Positions 44,570-56,410 are shown, counted from the first letter of the stretch. The stretch is 64,000 bases of DNA from Mangifera indica (GCF_011075055.1 NC_058150.1:9772330-9836329), one strand, 5' to 3'. The notes: generated by a model from the sequence alone, not told the origin. Numbers and translations are program-made.

Positions 44570-45936
44570 CTCTCTTGGTCGAATTCGAAGATGTGTTCCC
44601 ACTAGAGCTTTTATCTAGCCTCCCTCCTATAAGAGGCATTAAACATCAAATTGACTTGGTTCCAAGTGCACCATTGCCCAATAAACTAGCCTATAGATGC
44701 AATCCCATGAAAACTAAATAGTTACAAAGGCAAGTGAAATAATTGATTGAAAAAGGCTTTGTAAAACCTAGCATGAGTCTATGTTTCATTCCAGCCTTAC
44801 TTGTTCCCAAGAAAGATGGCTCATATAAGATGTGTATGGATAGTAGAGTCATTAACAATATAACCATCAAGTATAGATATCCTATCCTTAGACTTGATGA
44901 CATGCTTGATGAGTTATATGGTGTTTATGTCTTCTCCAAAATTGATCTAAGGAGTAGCTACCATAAGATAAGAATGAAAGTAGGTGATGAATGGAAGACA
45001 ACATTCAAGACTAAAGGAGGCTTATATGAATGGTTGGTTATGCCCTTCGACCTTTCAAATACTCCAAGCACTTTCATAAGGCTTATGAATGAGGTACTCA
45101 AACCTTTCATTGGCTCTTTTATTGTTGTGTATTTTGATGACATATTAGTGTATAGCAAAACTTGTGATGATCATATCTTATACTTGAGGAGTGTCTTTGA
45201 TGTGTTGAGAAAGAATAAGTTGTATGCAAAGGAAGAGAAGTGTGAATTCTTTGTAGACTAAGTTGTGTTCCTTGGATATGTAGTTTCCAAAGATGGCATC
45301 CAAGTAGATTAATCCAAGGTAAAAGCCATTAAAACTTAGCCCCAACCGAAGACTCTTACTAAAGTAAGGAGCTTCCATGGCCTTGCTTCTTTCTATAGGC
45401 ATTTTGTGCCTAATTTTAACACTCTCATGGCTCCTATCACTGAATGCATGAAGAGGAATGGGTTTGAATGGTCTATGACAACCTCTAAAGCATTTGAGGA
45501 GATTAAAAAAAGCTTATGTGAAACTCCCATCTTAGCCTTACCTAACTTTGATAACGTATTTGAAGTGAAGTGTAACACTAGTGGAGTTGGCATTAGGGCA
45601 ATCCTCACTCAAGCTAAAAGATCCATAGCTTATTTTAGTAAGAAGTTTAATGATACAAAGAGAAGATATTCTACCTATGATAAAGAATTTTATGCTATTG
45701 TTAGGGCCTTAGATCATTGGAGCCATTACTTAAGGCCTAAGCAATTTGCTCTCCATTTAGATCATCAAGCTTTGAAGTTTCTTAGCAACCAACAAAAGAT
45801 AAGTGCAAGGCATGCTAAATCGTTAGAATTCCTTCAATCGTTCTCTTTTGTTTCTTCCTATAAGCAAGGAGCTTCTAATGTAGTTGTTGATGCACTCTCA
45901 AGGAGGTATTTTCTATTATCCATACTTGATGCATGA
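44570..45936 (+). pseudogene. Gypsy reverse transcriptase and RNase H remnant
   Basis: Reverse transcriptase blocks are readable: [32 protein letters not shown] and the catalytic [11 protein letters not shown] (44743-45261). After stops, KVRSFHGLASFYRHFVPNF and the RNase H domain follow (45406-45936). The RNase H block that normally reads CDASG is CNTSG, losing a metal-binding Asp. DKEFYAIVRALDHW and ASNVVVDALSRR are kept. At least five stops separate the pieces. Confidence 0.88.
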
Positions 45937-46034
45937 GTCTTTGGGTTTTAGCTCATGAAAGATTATTATCATGAAGATGAAGAGCTTGGAGAGATCTTAA
46001 AAAAGTGTTCAATGGGTGCCTATAAAGACTACAT

Positions 46035-48249
46035 TGTAACATCCTTCCTTGAAAGTACTACCCACCGAAGGAGAAATATTACGAATTAATATCCATAGTG
46101 TCTATTTTTTTAAATATTTTAAAATGAATGCATCACTAAAAGTGTTTAGAAATTATTCTAAGAAAACTGAAAATCTAGAAGTGAACAAAAAATGTATATA
46201 TCTCATATGAAAACTCATCTGAAACATCTAAGATCAAAGAGTAATCATATACATGCCCCTAAATACAACTATACAACTATCTGAACAGGGTCAAAAATCA
46301 ACAGTATCATATGTATGTAACAAAAACTATAGGAAACCAGCCCCAGTCTGAGTCTATCTTTACTGACCTGACCCTGCCTTGCAACTACCTTGATCACCCG
46401 TACCTGCAATCATGAAAGAAAAGGAAGTGAGAGATAAGAACACTCACTAAGGGGAAAGAATTAAGTAAACTATCTCATTTCCTGTTCTAACTCACTCTCG
46501 GGACTTAACTCCACATCATAACCTTTATAAGAAATCGAGGGGATAATCTAGTTCATTCTTTACTATTTGGGTCCTACTTTGTCCCATCTGGTATTTATTT
46601 GATACTTTCTAGAAGCTGACTATAGGGATTTGACACTTTTCTAAGTTCGAGCTCTCTTTCTTTCTCTTACTACACCATTTTTGAATCCGAATTATGCTAT
46701 ACTACGAGCAGGCTCTACTACGAGCAGACCCTACTGTGGGTCTATGTCTTACTACGGACGTATCCTCCTACGAACGTGCCCTACTGTGGGTGGTGTAGTG
46801 TAAACTGCCCCCTCATAGTTCATAGCATGCATACGTGCATTATATCCTACTAATCTTGCTTCCATTTAAAACTATTCATAACTCACCAGACTATACTCTT
46901 GGGATGACCCCTGAATGTTGAGCCCCAAATTCCTTCTATTCCTTTTCTTTCTTTTCTTCTTTTTTTCTTTTTCTCTCATTTCTTTCCTTTCCTTTCCTTT
47001 CTTTCTTTGTTCCTTTCCTTTTTCTCCTCATTTTCTTTGTTTCCATAAACTGGAAAATACTGTTCACGGGGACTATTTATGTGGTAGGGCAGCCTTCTTT
47101 TTCATATAATTTAATAGTCCCAATGGTCTCTAATTCATACAAGCTATATATCATTGAAAAGAGGATTCAAAGAGCTTTCCAACAAGCTATAATAGTACTC
47201 ATAATTCATTAGATAAGGCAGTCAAAATGTGAGATGAAATCAGTGGCAAAAAACTGTCTTCGCTATTTATTTGGTAAAGCAGTCCTTTTGGTTCATACAA
47301 TATTTAACAGTCCAAACGATCTCTAATGCATACAAACTATATATCATTGAAAAGATAATTCAAAGAGATTTCCAACAAGCTATAATAGAACTCATGATTC
47401 ATCAGATAAGGTAGCCAAAACGTGGGATGAAGTCAGTGGCAAAAAACTGTCTTCACTGCTTATTTGGTAAGATAGTTTGCTTTGTTCATGCAATTTAGCA
47501 GTCCAGATGTTCTCTAATTCATACAAGCTATATATCATTGGAAAGATGATTCAAGGAGCTTTTCAACAAGGTATAATAGCACTCATGATTCATTAGATAA
47601 GTCAGCCAAAACGTGGGACGAAGACAATGGCAAAACGGTAAATATTATCTAACTCTCTACCATCAACAAAATCACATACATAGATACCCCAAATGGCAAA
47701 ACAACATTTCTCAACCTCAAAATCATCATTTATAACATATATCCAAAGAACCAAAAGCATAAAACATGAAACATATCAAGGATAATACCCCTTACCTTGT
47801 TTCAAGCCAAATCTTTACAAGTTGACTCCCTCCTCTTTGTTTTGCTTCCTTTATCACCAAAACCACCTTAATCAACACCAAAACACACTAACATGTTTAT
47901 ATAACATGCATCCAATATGTATAAACATAGGAAAAGGGAAAAAGAAAGAAATCTTTTGGTTACCAAAGCTCCAAAAGTGTTTTCTCTTCTTTTCTTTCAA
48001 ACTCTTCAAATCATCCACTTTCCTTCTAAAACTAAAGAAAACAAGCATGAAGGAGGCTGCATTTCAGGAAGAGCCAGAGAAGATGATGGAAAAAGGGTAA
48101 AAGTTGCCTTTTTTTGACTTTTCTCTCTTTATATAATCTTTATCTCATTTTTTTTATTTATATATATATATATATATTTGAAATTGGAAATATCTCAAAA
48201 CAGGGTTAAAAGACATAAATGCCCTTAGAACATACCTGAGGGTATTACA
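46035..48249. mobile_element. Solo LTR (2.2 kb) inserted in the gypsy element
   Basis: Starts TGTAACATCC, ends gggtattaca, and has no internal protein genes, the form left by LTR-LTR recombination. It interrupts gypsy coding sequence. Flanks are TACAT (46030-46034) and TACAC (48250-48254), a 5-bp target duplication with one transition. The gypsy pol reading frame is consistent across the site when the insertion and one flank are ignored. Long pyrimidine runs occur at 46930-47040. Open frames of 60-90 codons inside it show no domain. Confidence 0.85.
47059..47639. repeat. Three tandem copies of a 193-bp unit in the solo LTR
   Basis: actgttc/actgtct occurs at 47059, 47253 and 47446, and ctatatatcattg follows in each copy; tctctaat occurs at 47127, 47320 and 47511. 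The copies differ by scattered substitutions, so the array is not recent. Confidence 0.88.
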
Positions 48250-49478
48250 TACACTGTTTAAGATGGTTTCCTCTTCAAAGGAACTAAATTATGCATCCCT
48301 AAGGCCTTTTAGAGAGCTTCTCATTAGGGAGACATATAGTGGTGGGTTGGCAGGTCATTTTGGCATAAATAAAACCTTGGAGATGCTTAAGGAGCATTTC
48401 TATTAGCCTAAGATGGTTGGTGACGTCCAAGCCATTGTAACAAGGTGTGACACTTGTCAAAGGTCTAAATCTTATTTCAAAGCTAGTCTTTACATGCCTT
48501 TGCCAATTTTGGAGTACCTTGGGAAGATCTTACCATGGATTTTATGGTAGCTCTTCCTAGAACTCAAAGAGGGAAGGATGCAATAATGGTGGTGGTTGAT
48601 AGGTTTCCAAAATGGCTCACTTCCTACCATGCACCAAGATTGAAAATGCAAGCAAAGTGGCTGAATTATTCTTCAAAGAAGTGGTGAGATTTCATGGAAT
48701 CCCTAGAACCATAGTTTCGAATAGGGATACCAAATTCTTAAGCCATTTTTGAAGGACTTTATAGAGTAAATTGGGTATTAAAATCATGTTTAGCACTTTC
48801 CATCACCTACAAACGGATGGCCAAACTGAAGCAACCAATAGAACCTTGGGAGCCATTTTGAGAACCATGGTCAGTAAACACTTGAGAGATTGAGATTTAA
48901 AGCTTGCCCAAGCTGAATTTGCATACAATAAGAGTCCAAGCACTACAACTGGCCACTCTCTATTTGAGGTAGTGTATGGTCTCAATCCTTTAACTCTTTT
49001 AGATCTAACTTCTTTGCCTCTTGATGTGTAATTTCATAAAGAAGCCAAGGAGAAAGCTGCTGCCATGAAGAAACTCCATGAATCTATCAAATTTCAGATC
49101 ATGAAGAACAATGAAGCTCACAAGAAGAAGGTCAACAAGCATAGGAAGCCATCCATTTTCAAACTTAGTGACTTGGTTTGGGTGCATTTGAGAAAAGAGA
49201 GATTTCTAAGCAAAAGGAAGAGTAAGCTAGCTCCAAGGGCTGATGGACCATTTGAAGTGCTTGAGAGGGTGAATGACAATGCATACAAGGTGAATCTTTC
49301 AGATGAAATGGGAGGAGTCTTGGCCACCTTCAACATTGAAGATCTTTTACCATACATAGAGGATAACCACCTTGAGGACTTGAGGGCAAGTCCTTCCCAA
49401 CCTGGGGGGGATGATGTATTTTCGGCCACTTCTCCAACTCTAGCTTCTAAGTCTCTATCAAATCTCCATTTGGCTTAA
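48250..49478 (+). pseudogene. Gypsy integrase remnant
   Basis: The zinc-binding part keeps the H-H-C-C layout (GHFGINKTLEMLKEHF then RCDTCQRSK), with a TAG where Trp is expected (about 48403). The catalytic core is split between frames: [20 protein letters not shown] near 48515-48580 and TDGQTEATNRTLG near 48812-48850. The C-terminal part (49065-49478) contains FKLSDLVWVHLRKERF and LAPRADGPFEVLERVNDNAYKV, and ends with a DLRASPSQPGGDD-type tail. No chromodomain follows. Confidence 0.83.
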
Positions 49479-49699
49479 GCCACCATTGAGAATAAAGAAT
49501 TAGCTCCATGCAAGTCCAAAGATTCATTGCCTTTTCCACTTTAGCCAACCTTTGATTATGGGTGCAATGCTATTACTTGGATCCAAAACGCTCATGATCT
49601 AATAGGTCTTAAAGATCCAAGAAGTCCTCCTTTGAAGCCCAAGTGAAGTAACAACCATCCATCACTCTATTTTGAAGCCCACTTTTTATGGAATAATAA

Positions 49700-50325
49700 T
49701 GACATTTTGTCTTATTGTATTTATTTAGAGTATGACATGACTTATTTTGTGTGGTTTTAGAGTGAATTAAAGGCTAGAGTGAATTATTTTATTAAAAACC
49801 TATGTACACATATATTTTGTCGCCACTTACTCCCTATATAAAGTGGCCATGCTTTGTAAAAAAGGGTTTTTTTTTCTTTTGAATAAAAATTTGAAGAAGC
49901 TTTGTTGGCTCTTTTTCTCATTTCCTTTATCCAATCATTCTTGGTGGAAACTTGGTGGTGGAAGACCCCAAGGTTGGTGGAACTTTCCTTTATGCATTGG
50001 TTACATTTTATGTTTCCTTAGAAATCCAAATTAAAGTGTGTATGTGTGTTAATTTTGACTATGGCAAAGAGTTACAACATAATTATCATTTTTGTCACTG
50101 CATTCTACTTGTAACTTGATTGCCTTACTCGAAACCAATTGTGTACGTCCATAGATTGAAAGAAAGTTCATTGTGTTGTGATTATGATGAAATGAATTCG
50201 GTTGGATTTGGAGTTGATTTGGTTGGTTAAACTGCAAGAACAAAAAAACTGCTTATACTACATAAACAGTGAAAATAATTTTTTATTTTTGGTTTCTTGT
50301 TGCATGTTTGGATGAATATGCACCA
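49700..50325 (+). repeat. Gypsy 3' LTR
   Basis: From TGACATTTTGTCTTATTG to atatgcacca, equal in length to the 5' LTR. The sequence just before it (ttttatggaataataa) is a poor polypurine tract. Confidence 0.88.
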
Positions 50326-50435
50326 TCATACCTCAGTAACCTATCAAATCAGGATGATATGGCCAAAAATTGAAAATTTTCTATAATAGCTTACATTTAA
50401 CAACTCAAGTTTGCAATATTTATGATAGGAGGGCA

Positions 50436-51010
50436 TTGTAAAATACACACGTATGATTCAAGTCTTGGTTATAAAATGTGCAAATTACATTTAACACTTC
50501 AAGTTTGCAAAATTTATGGATTAACCCAAAAGGGTCAAAATTTTGCATTTTGGTCCTTATTACGAGATTACACAAATTAGGTTAAAGTGCTTTCAACCAT
50601 GCATGACAATGCATAAAAAACATGTATACATGACAATGCATGAAAAATTGAAAATATCCTATCTTGTTAAATCTACTTAACTAGTTCAAATAAGAGTAAC
50701 AACTAATAAATTTGAACAGATTGATTGACTAGATTTCTAAAACTAGTTGACTAGATTTTGACATAATGAGATTTCTCGAATATCCACATATTATTGTGTG
50801 TGGCTTTGAAATGTTGTATGTTTTTGCTTATCAACTTAACATGTTTGTTATGTGTTGTCATGTATGGTTGAAAACACATTACATAATTTGTGTAATCATT
50901 CAGTAAGGACCAAAATGCAAATTCTGGACCATTAATATTACAAACTTGATGTGTTAAATGTAATTTGGACATTTTATAACCAAGACCTCAAACACATGTG
51001 TGTTTCACAA
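50436..51010. mobile_element. Fold-back element with inverted arms of about 190 bp
   Basis: The left arm (caagtcttggttataaaatg...ttgcattttggtccttatta...) is repeated in inverted form on the right (...ggaccaaaatgcaaat...cattttataaccaagac). Both arms share ttacatttaacac.tcaagttt and the gattacacaaatta word. A short partial copy of the left-arm block precedes it at about 50391-50430. No target duplication was found and it has no coding capacity. Confidence 0.7.
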
Positions 51011-52153
51011 CTTGCTTTGTTTGTTTGACAATAATGGTGCTTGGTACATGAGCATAAACCTATGGTTGAATGTCTTTTAAATTTATTTTATATTTGGGTA
51101 TGAATGTTTGTAACACTTAAAATATGACCTACATGCCATACCTTTCTCAATATTCTTGATGTATTTCTTTTCTCATCACACTCCTCTTAAGTGCAACTTG
51201 AGGTTTCTAAATTTATTGATGAGATATTTGGTTTAGTTTTTATTATTACTATAAATTTAGATATGGGTGTAATAAAGAAAATACTTGAAGACCAAAGAAA
51301 TGAGTGTTAGACATTTTTTAAGACTCAAGAAGATAAACTAGAAAGAACAAAACCCCTATGTTGACCTTGTTAGCCCTTGTAGGCTCAAGGGAACCGACTG
51401 TAGTAAGATCACGTACCACCACATTTAAATTATGTTATAGAATAGATTCTAGATTTAAAGTATTTAGATCTGAAATGTACGCATGACTAAAACTTGTTAG
51501 ACCGAACAATTTAACAAAACTTTTAATAAAAATATTAAGTAAAAAGTAACATGATACCTTCCATCACAATGGCCTTGATTAAGTCTTTATTCGTTGTGAC
51601 CTTATTCACCAAAGTTAAGGGTACACTTCTGCCAAACGGAAGTCAAGTATCCATTGAAGTTTTCCATAAAGTGATGGTTTTGACTTAACTAATGCATGAA
51701 ACTTGTTCGCCAAAGTGAAGGTGAATTATGTTAAAGGCAAAGTACAGATATGCATTTGTTGATATATAGGTAATATATAGTATCTATTCTACTGACATTG
51801 AGAATTGTACTTGATGCCATTGAAGTGTCAAATGTAACAACCTTGACTCGAGTTCATTTGCTTGTACAATTGGTTCGTTGAACTACATAATCAACCCATT
51901 TATGTTGTTTGTCAAAGGGAAGGTGAAAATGAGCTAGATAGGATCTCGATCTACTAGGAAATCAATTAGGATTTCCCAGTTTAATAGTGAAGGCTATTGG
52001 TTTACGTAAATAGTGGTAACATTTATTTAATAAAAGGCCATATTAAATAAACTAAAACATGATATTAATCAACCTTATTTGCATGTGTAGATTCAAGCCA
52101 TCATGACAATAAATAAAATAGGATATTGATCAATTCTCGAAAAACACAACATG
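51011..52153. other. No gene seen
   Basis: AT-rich sequence with only short frames. Nothing resembles a known repeat well enough to name. Confidence 0.5.
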
Positions 52154-52350
52154 TTTTTTTTTTCTAGTGATTGGGGAACCCTACACAACTTGGTCGAACG
52201 GATAAACTTTGGGGCATAGTGATTGGACCATAACCACTACACCAAATAAGTCAGGGTTTCACTAGTCGTGATAGCTCCCTTTCTCGAACCTAGGCCTCAC
52301 TCTTAGAGATAGTTAGACTTTACTAGTTTTGCTAACCCTTAAAGTCAAAG
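52154..52350 (-). mobile_element. tRNA-derived SINE with target duplication
   Basis: Read on the minus strand, a box-A-like ggttagcaaaactagtaaag and a box-B-like aggttcgagaa lie about 30 bases apart near its 5' end. A second pair, tggtgtagtggtt and cgttcgacca, follows, and the element ends in an A-run (the t-run at 52154-52163). acaacatgtt occurs on both sides (about 52147 and 52352), giving a target duplication of about 10 bp. The two promoter-like pairs suggest a dimeric SINE. It contains no intact tRNA gene. Confidence 0.62.
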
Positions 52351-52360
52351 GACAACATGT

Positions 52361-53151
52361 TAGATTACAAAAATTTCACTAAGTAGAATAAGAATCTTTG
52401 GATTGTATTGCATCACGTAATCCCCATTGGCGCATAACAAGGTTGTTCTAGTAATTTTCATTAAGAGTGAATTTCTATAAATGTGGGATTAACTGAAATT
52501 ATGCTTAAGTTAAATAATAAAAAATAAAGGGTCGAACTATCATTTCAAAAGACTTGTTCAATCGGCACCAAGTAGATGATTATGTGTTGTCATAAGTGGA
52601 TTATATGATGAACAATTGTTCCATCAAGGTGAGTGCCCATTCCAATGGTTATGTGATTGATTTTCTATATATGAACCATGCTCCACACGATAACCTCATT
52701 ATGTGAAATTACTCAACAACGATTTCTTATGGAATTTTCATCAATTTTCAGTCACTAGAAAGTATTTCAAATGAAATTGAGGCAAAATAATAATAATAAT
52801 AATAATCAACATCAAAATCAATGGCAAGGTGACCAAGTAAGTAGGAGAACTTTTTATTAATCAAGTATTATTAATTGATAACGATGAGAATAAGAGCTTA
52901 GCCCAATGCTTTGAACTGGAGCAAGCTCTTTTGCTATCTTGTAGATTGAAGGATTTGAACAAAAATTGTTCAAAAGGATTAATGAGACGTGTGCTTTAGA
53001 GAAAGAAGCTTATCTCTGGTCAATATCATATATGTAACTTAAAGTTCACCATCTTGGCAGATGCTCAATTACTTAAAGTTCACATTTGCAATTTCAAAAG
53101 AATTATAAACAAATTGATTTTTAGTTGACCCGTAACATTATCATTCCAAGT
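52361..53151. other. No gene seen
   Basis: AT-rich DNA with a short (aat) microsatellite at about 52788-52804 and no coding signal. Confidence 0.5.
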
Positions 53152-53695
53152 TAGGAATGTGTACAGTTTGGTTTGATGCAGTTTAAGAGTTTTTTCAAAT
53201 CAAATTGAAAAAAAATGGTTTGAAAATTTTCTAAATCAAGCCAAACCACAAAACTAAAATAATAAAGTTTGGTTTGGTTTGAATTACAATTTAAATCTAC
53301 TAAAATTATCTAAATATATATTATTTAATAAAATTAATTGAATTATAGTTTTCTAGAACATAATATAAATATGTAAAATAAATATTAAATATTTATACAA
53401 TAAACATGTAAAGAAAATGATAAAATAAATATGAAAAACAAGTTATACGCTTAATTACTTATTGAAAAATTTTGTCAAATATAGTTACATATATGTATTT
53501 AAAAAAATATATAATTTAGTTTGATCCAATATGAAAATTGTCAAACTGTAACCCGAACTAAAAATTGTTTTTAAAAAATTTATCAACAAAAACCAAGCCA
53601 TTTTACAATCCAAACCAAACCAAACCGTAATTTTTAAGCGGTTTGATTATGTTTTACTGTTTAAACCAAATTATACACACCCCTATTCTAAATTG
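53152..53695. mobile_element. hAT-like MITE, same family as 9335-9859
   Basis: The left end is taggaatgtgtacagtttgg and the right end, reversed, is taggggtgtgtataatttgg. The flanks TTCCAAGT (53144-53151) and TTCTAAAT (53696-53703) form an 8-bp target duplication with two transitions. The interior has aaccaaacc words at both ends and an AT-rich middle, like the other member. Confidence 0.75.
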
Positions 53696-54629
53696 TTGGT
53701 TGAGTCCTTTTGTAGTTTTTGAACATGATTTATAAAATCATTTCAAATGTAGTTTAAATTTCATTGGTGTTCGAGGGTCTACCCATACTTGCAAGGTAGG
53801 CTATGAATCTACTTATTCGTATAGGGTTGAAATTGAGTTGAATTGGCTCAAGTTTAATTATTAGTTCAACACAATCAAACCCGGTTAAGCAAACATGGCT
53901 CAAGCTAAAACCATGATTTCAAGATTTCCAGGAGTTTGGGTAACAAGGGCTAGACTCAAATTTGGTTCGAGCTCGACACAAGCTCAATTGAAAAAAATTT
54001 AACTTTAGAAATATATTTCTTGAGATTATTTTTTAAAATTTATTTTTCTATAAAGAAATGGAAAGGAATTGAGTTGTATTGAAGAGGAGAAAGAGTAAGT
54101 TTATTTATAACTATTGAGGTGAATTTTTAAAGTACCTCTCACTTGATAAAGACTTCTGAAATTGGGTGTAGTGTGTGAAGTGAGATGCTAAAATTCATCT
54201 TTTCAGTGTAAGATTTTTGCCAATAGATTTGGAAAAAAGTTTAAACCAAACCTAAAGAAAATGGTTTGATAAAATCCAAAACCACATAACATCCACTCGG
54301 ATCATGTCCGAATTTTATTGTTTTATCAATTGGTGGGTGGGTCCAAACCTGTCCATTTCCTACACGTTAACAAACGAAAATTAAAACCGGATAGTTCGGA
54401 CTTGGGGACTTGATTGTTTATTCTTTCAAACAAACGAGGTCAACAATTCTCTTAACTTGAAAGAAACAAAGGAAGAAGCCAAACTCTTAAGCTTTTAGCG
54501 GATCGAATATCGGACTATTCGAAAGCATTAATGACTATTCGAACCCCTTGTCCGAAATTGGACAGAAGCCAACATCATATTTCAAAAGTCCTTTGAATGA
54601 TCTTTTCGTTCGAATATCCGACAACTTCC
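53696..54629 (+). other. Upstream flank of the membrane-protein gene
   Basis: No gene. At about 54387-54625 several TTCGAA, tcggac and tccgac words form a cluster of imperfect palindromes upstream of the TATA box, which may be regulatory. The part before 54000 is ordinary AT-rich DNA with old repeat texture. Confidence 0.4.
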
Positions 54630-54638
54630 TATAAATTA
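54630..54638 (+). promoter_or_regulatory. TATA box of the membrane-protein gene
   Basis: TATAAATTA lies 46 bp before the ATG at 54684, which would put transcription start around 54660 and leave a leader of about 25 bases rich in A and C. Confidence 0.55.
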
Positions 54639-54683
54639 AAAGAAGCAACGCAAATCTGGAAACACACCAACAAATAATCCAAA

Positions 54684-55181
54684 ATGTCCATTGCAGAGAG
54701 TGTCAAAGCTCTATTTACTTCAATCATCAGCTTCATCATTTCCCAAATTCCTCAAACATCAGACCCATCACACACACCATCTTCCTCTTCTGTCGACTTA
54801 GAATCGCATGCAGTTTCAGCACCTCAACAGAATGGCAACCAGTTTCTGCAGCAGTGGCAAGATGTTGTTATGGCATTTTGCTTTACATCCGCACTTGAAA
54901 TAGCTCTCCTGTTTGCAAAGATTCAATCCCAGCTCCCTGTTTCATTTCATATTCTCTCTTTCGCCATCTTTCTTATCTTTCTTTTTCTGGTTGTTGCAAA
55001 CTTCATTGGCGAAGAATTCACAACCGTAGCTCAAGTGTTAGAGCTAGTTTCAGTCATTCTTATTGCCACCACAGTTGTTTTCACCATCGCGATTCCATTT
55101 CCTTTGATCCTCAAGTGTATCAGCTGGGCTCTGTATGCCATCTCCTTGTTAATTATTTTGATTTCCAAGTATTACTTTTAA
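54684..55181 (+). CDS. Small four-helix membrane protein of unknown function
   Basis: A single uninterrupted frame of 165 codons with the first ATG in a plausible context (ccaaaATGTCC) shortly after a TATA box. The first 60 residues include a hydrophobic patch (about 10-22) and a Ser/Thr/Pro/Gln-rich stretch (about 25-55). Four predicted membrane segments follow at about 61-78, 86-108, 115-137 and 145-162, ending in SKYYF. There is no obvious signal peptide, catalytic motif or metal site. I do not recognise the family. The layout recalls small plant multi-pass proteins and, loosely, the membrane part of PGG-domain proteins, but that is only an impression. Unlike almost everything else in the window it has no lesion and sits outside the transposons, so it is the best candidate for a working host gene here. 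Confidence 0.72.
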   Translation: MSIAESVKALFTSIISFIISQIPQTSDPSHTPSSSSVDLESHAVSAPQQNGNQFLQQWQDVVMAFCFTSALEIALLFAKIQSQLPVSFHILSFAIFLIFLFLVVANFIGEEFTTVAQVLELVSVILIATTVVFTIAIPFPLILKCISWALYAISLLIILISKYYF

Positions 55182-55861
55182 TTACTTGTTATTTGTATCA
55201 ACTTTCTCATTAAATTTCTTCATGTTGTATCTGTCTGATGAGGTGAAGAATACAGTGTATAATATTTCCTGTGTTTTGCATTTGTAACAAGATGATGAAA
55301 TAATATTTCATCTGTTTCCACAGTAACGGATTTAGTAAGATCACAATTATGCTATTTAAATTCTCCAGGGTATATTTATTATATATTTTATTATTCGTGG
55401 GGGCTGGGGCATGTAGGACACATGTAGAAAGAAAGGAAAAGTGGACATCTGAGTTCGAATCCGAAATCAATAGTGAAAAGTGGCTGACTTGGTATAGCTT
55501 CTAATGTGAAATCAATTCTTTAATTTAGAGGCTCATATATATGAAAGATTGAGAGTTTAAATAGACAATGATACTTCGGATTCTAAGTCGAATGTCCACA
55601 TACGTTGAGCTTTGGCAAGAGGTGTATTCGAAATAACTAAATTAATAAATAAACAAAGTAAGATCTAATAACAAACTGATTTTATAATCAGATTTAGGAC
55701 CCATCATTTTTCGTGCAAACTGGAGAAATAAAGCAAAAGAACATATGAGAGAGTGGGATCCTACCAAATATTCTTGATATGTGATTAGAAGTCTTAGTGC
55801 AACTTCATGACGGGACCTCAGAAACTCTATAGGACCTCAAATCCTTTGACTAAAGATTACC
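55182..55861. other. 3' flank of the membrane-protein gene; no gene seen
   Basis: AT-rich sequence holding the probable 3' untranslated region (T-rich with attaaat and aataata words to about 55310). No other feature was recognised. Confidence 0.5.
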
Positions 55862-56030
55862 TATAAAACTAGACGTACCCATCTTGAATATACAAATAGG
55901 TATACACTTGATGTATATTATTGTATGATTTGATAATTTTAAATTAAAGATAAAGTAATATTCAATTACGTGATAACATGAATAAGTGTATATCTATTTG
56001 TGTACTTAAAATGGATACGTATAATATTAC
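55862..56030. mobile_element. Small MITE with inverted ends of about 45 bp
   Basis: The left end (agacgtacccatcttgaata then acaaataggtatacactt) is mirrored by the right end, which reversed reads atacgtatccattttaagta then acaaatagatatacactt. A short AT-rich loop separates the arms. The borders are approximate and the target duplication could not be fixed. Confidence 0.65.
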
Positions 56031-56410
56031 TCTAATTTATTTTATATATATTTTTTAAATAATTAAGATACTATAATATTTACTTGATGTTATATTGTAA
56101 AATTTCTCGTTAATGAAACTCATGAAAACAACTACGAGACTACTAGTAGTTAGTCAACACTAAGTTACTTAATTGGCCATCAAATGTGTCACCTACCTAC
56201 AAATGATCTTAAAGTGAGGACATAATTAAATTTATCTATTTAATGGCACTGAGGAAGATGTAATTTGACAATTTAACTTCTCAACATCTACAAAGTTACA
56301 TTCCTATTTCATGTCATGTTTATATTAGAAAGTGATAACTTTCTATTAAATCGGGATTATGTAACCAACGTAATTATCTAATTTTCATAAATTATAAGTT
56401 AATTACATAT

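Larger units (their letters stand above)
41890..50325 (+). mobile_element. Ty3/gypsy LTR retrotransposon, decayed, carrying a solo LTR
   Basis: Direct LTRs of 626 bp each flank gag, protease, reverse transcriptase/RNase H and, after an inserted 2.2-kb solo LTR, integrase in gypsy order (RT before IN). No chromodomain was seen after integrase. No convincing target duplication: aatag lies on the left and tcata on the right, which suggests flanking deletion or recombination. Many stops make it inactive. Confidence 0.88.

Noticed and set aside
47059..47639. CRISPR-like array
   Set aside because: Direct repeats of about 193 bp without spacers in plant transposon DNA; it is a simple tandem repeat.
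52154..52350. tRNA gene
   Set aside because: Box A/B-like words are present but no cloverleaf with acceptor pairing; the A-tail and target duplication indicate a SINE.
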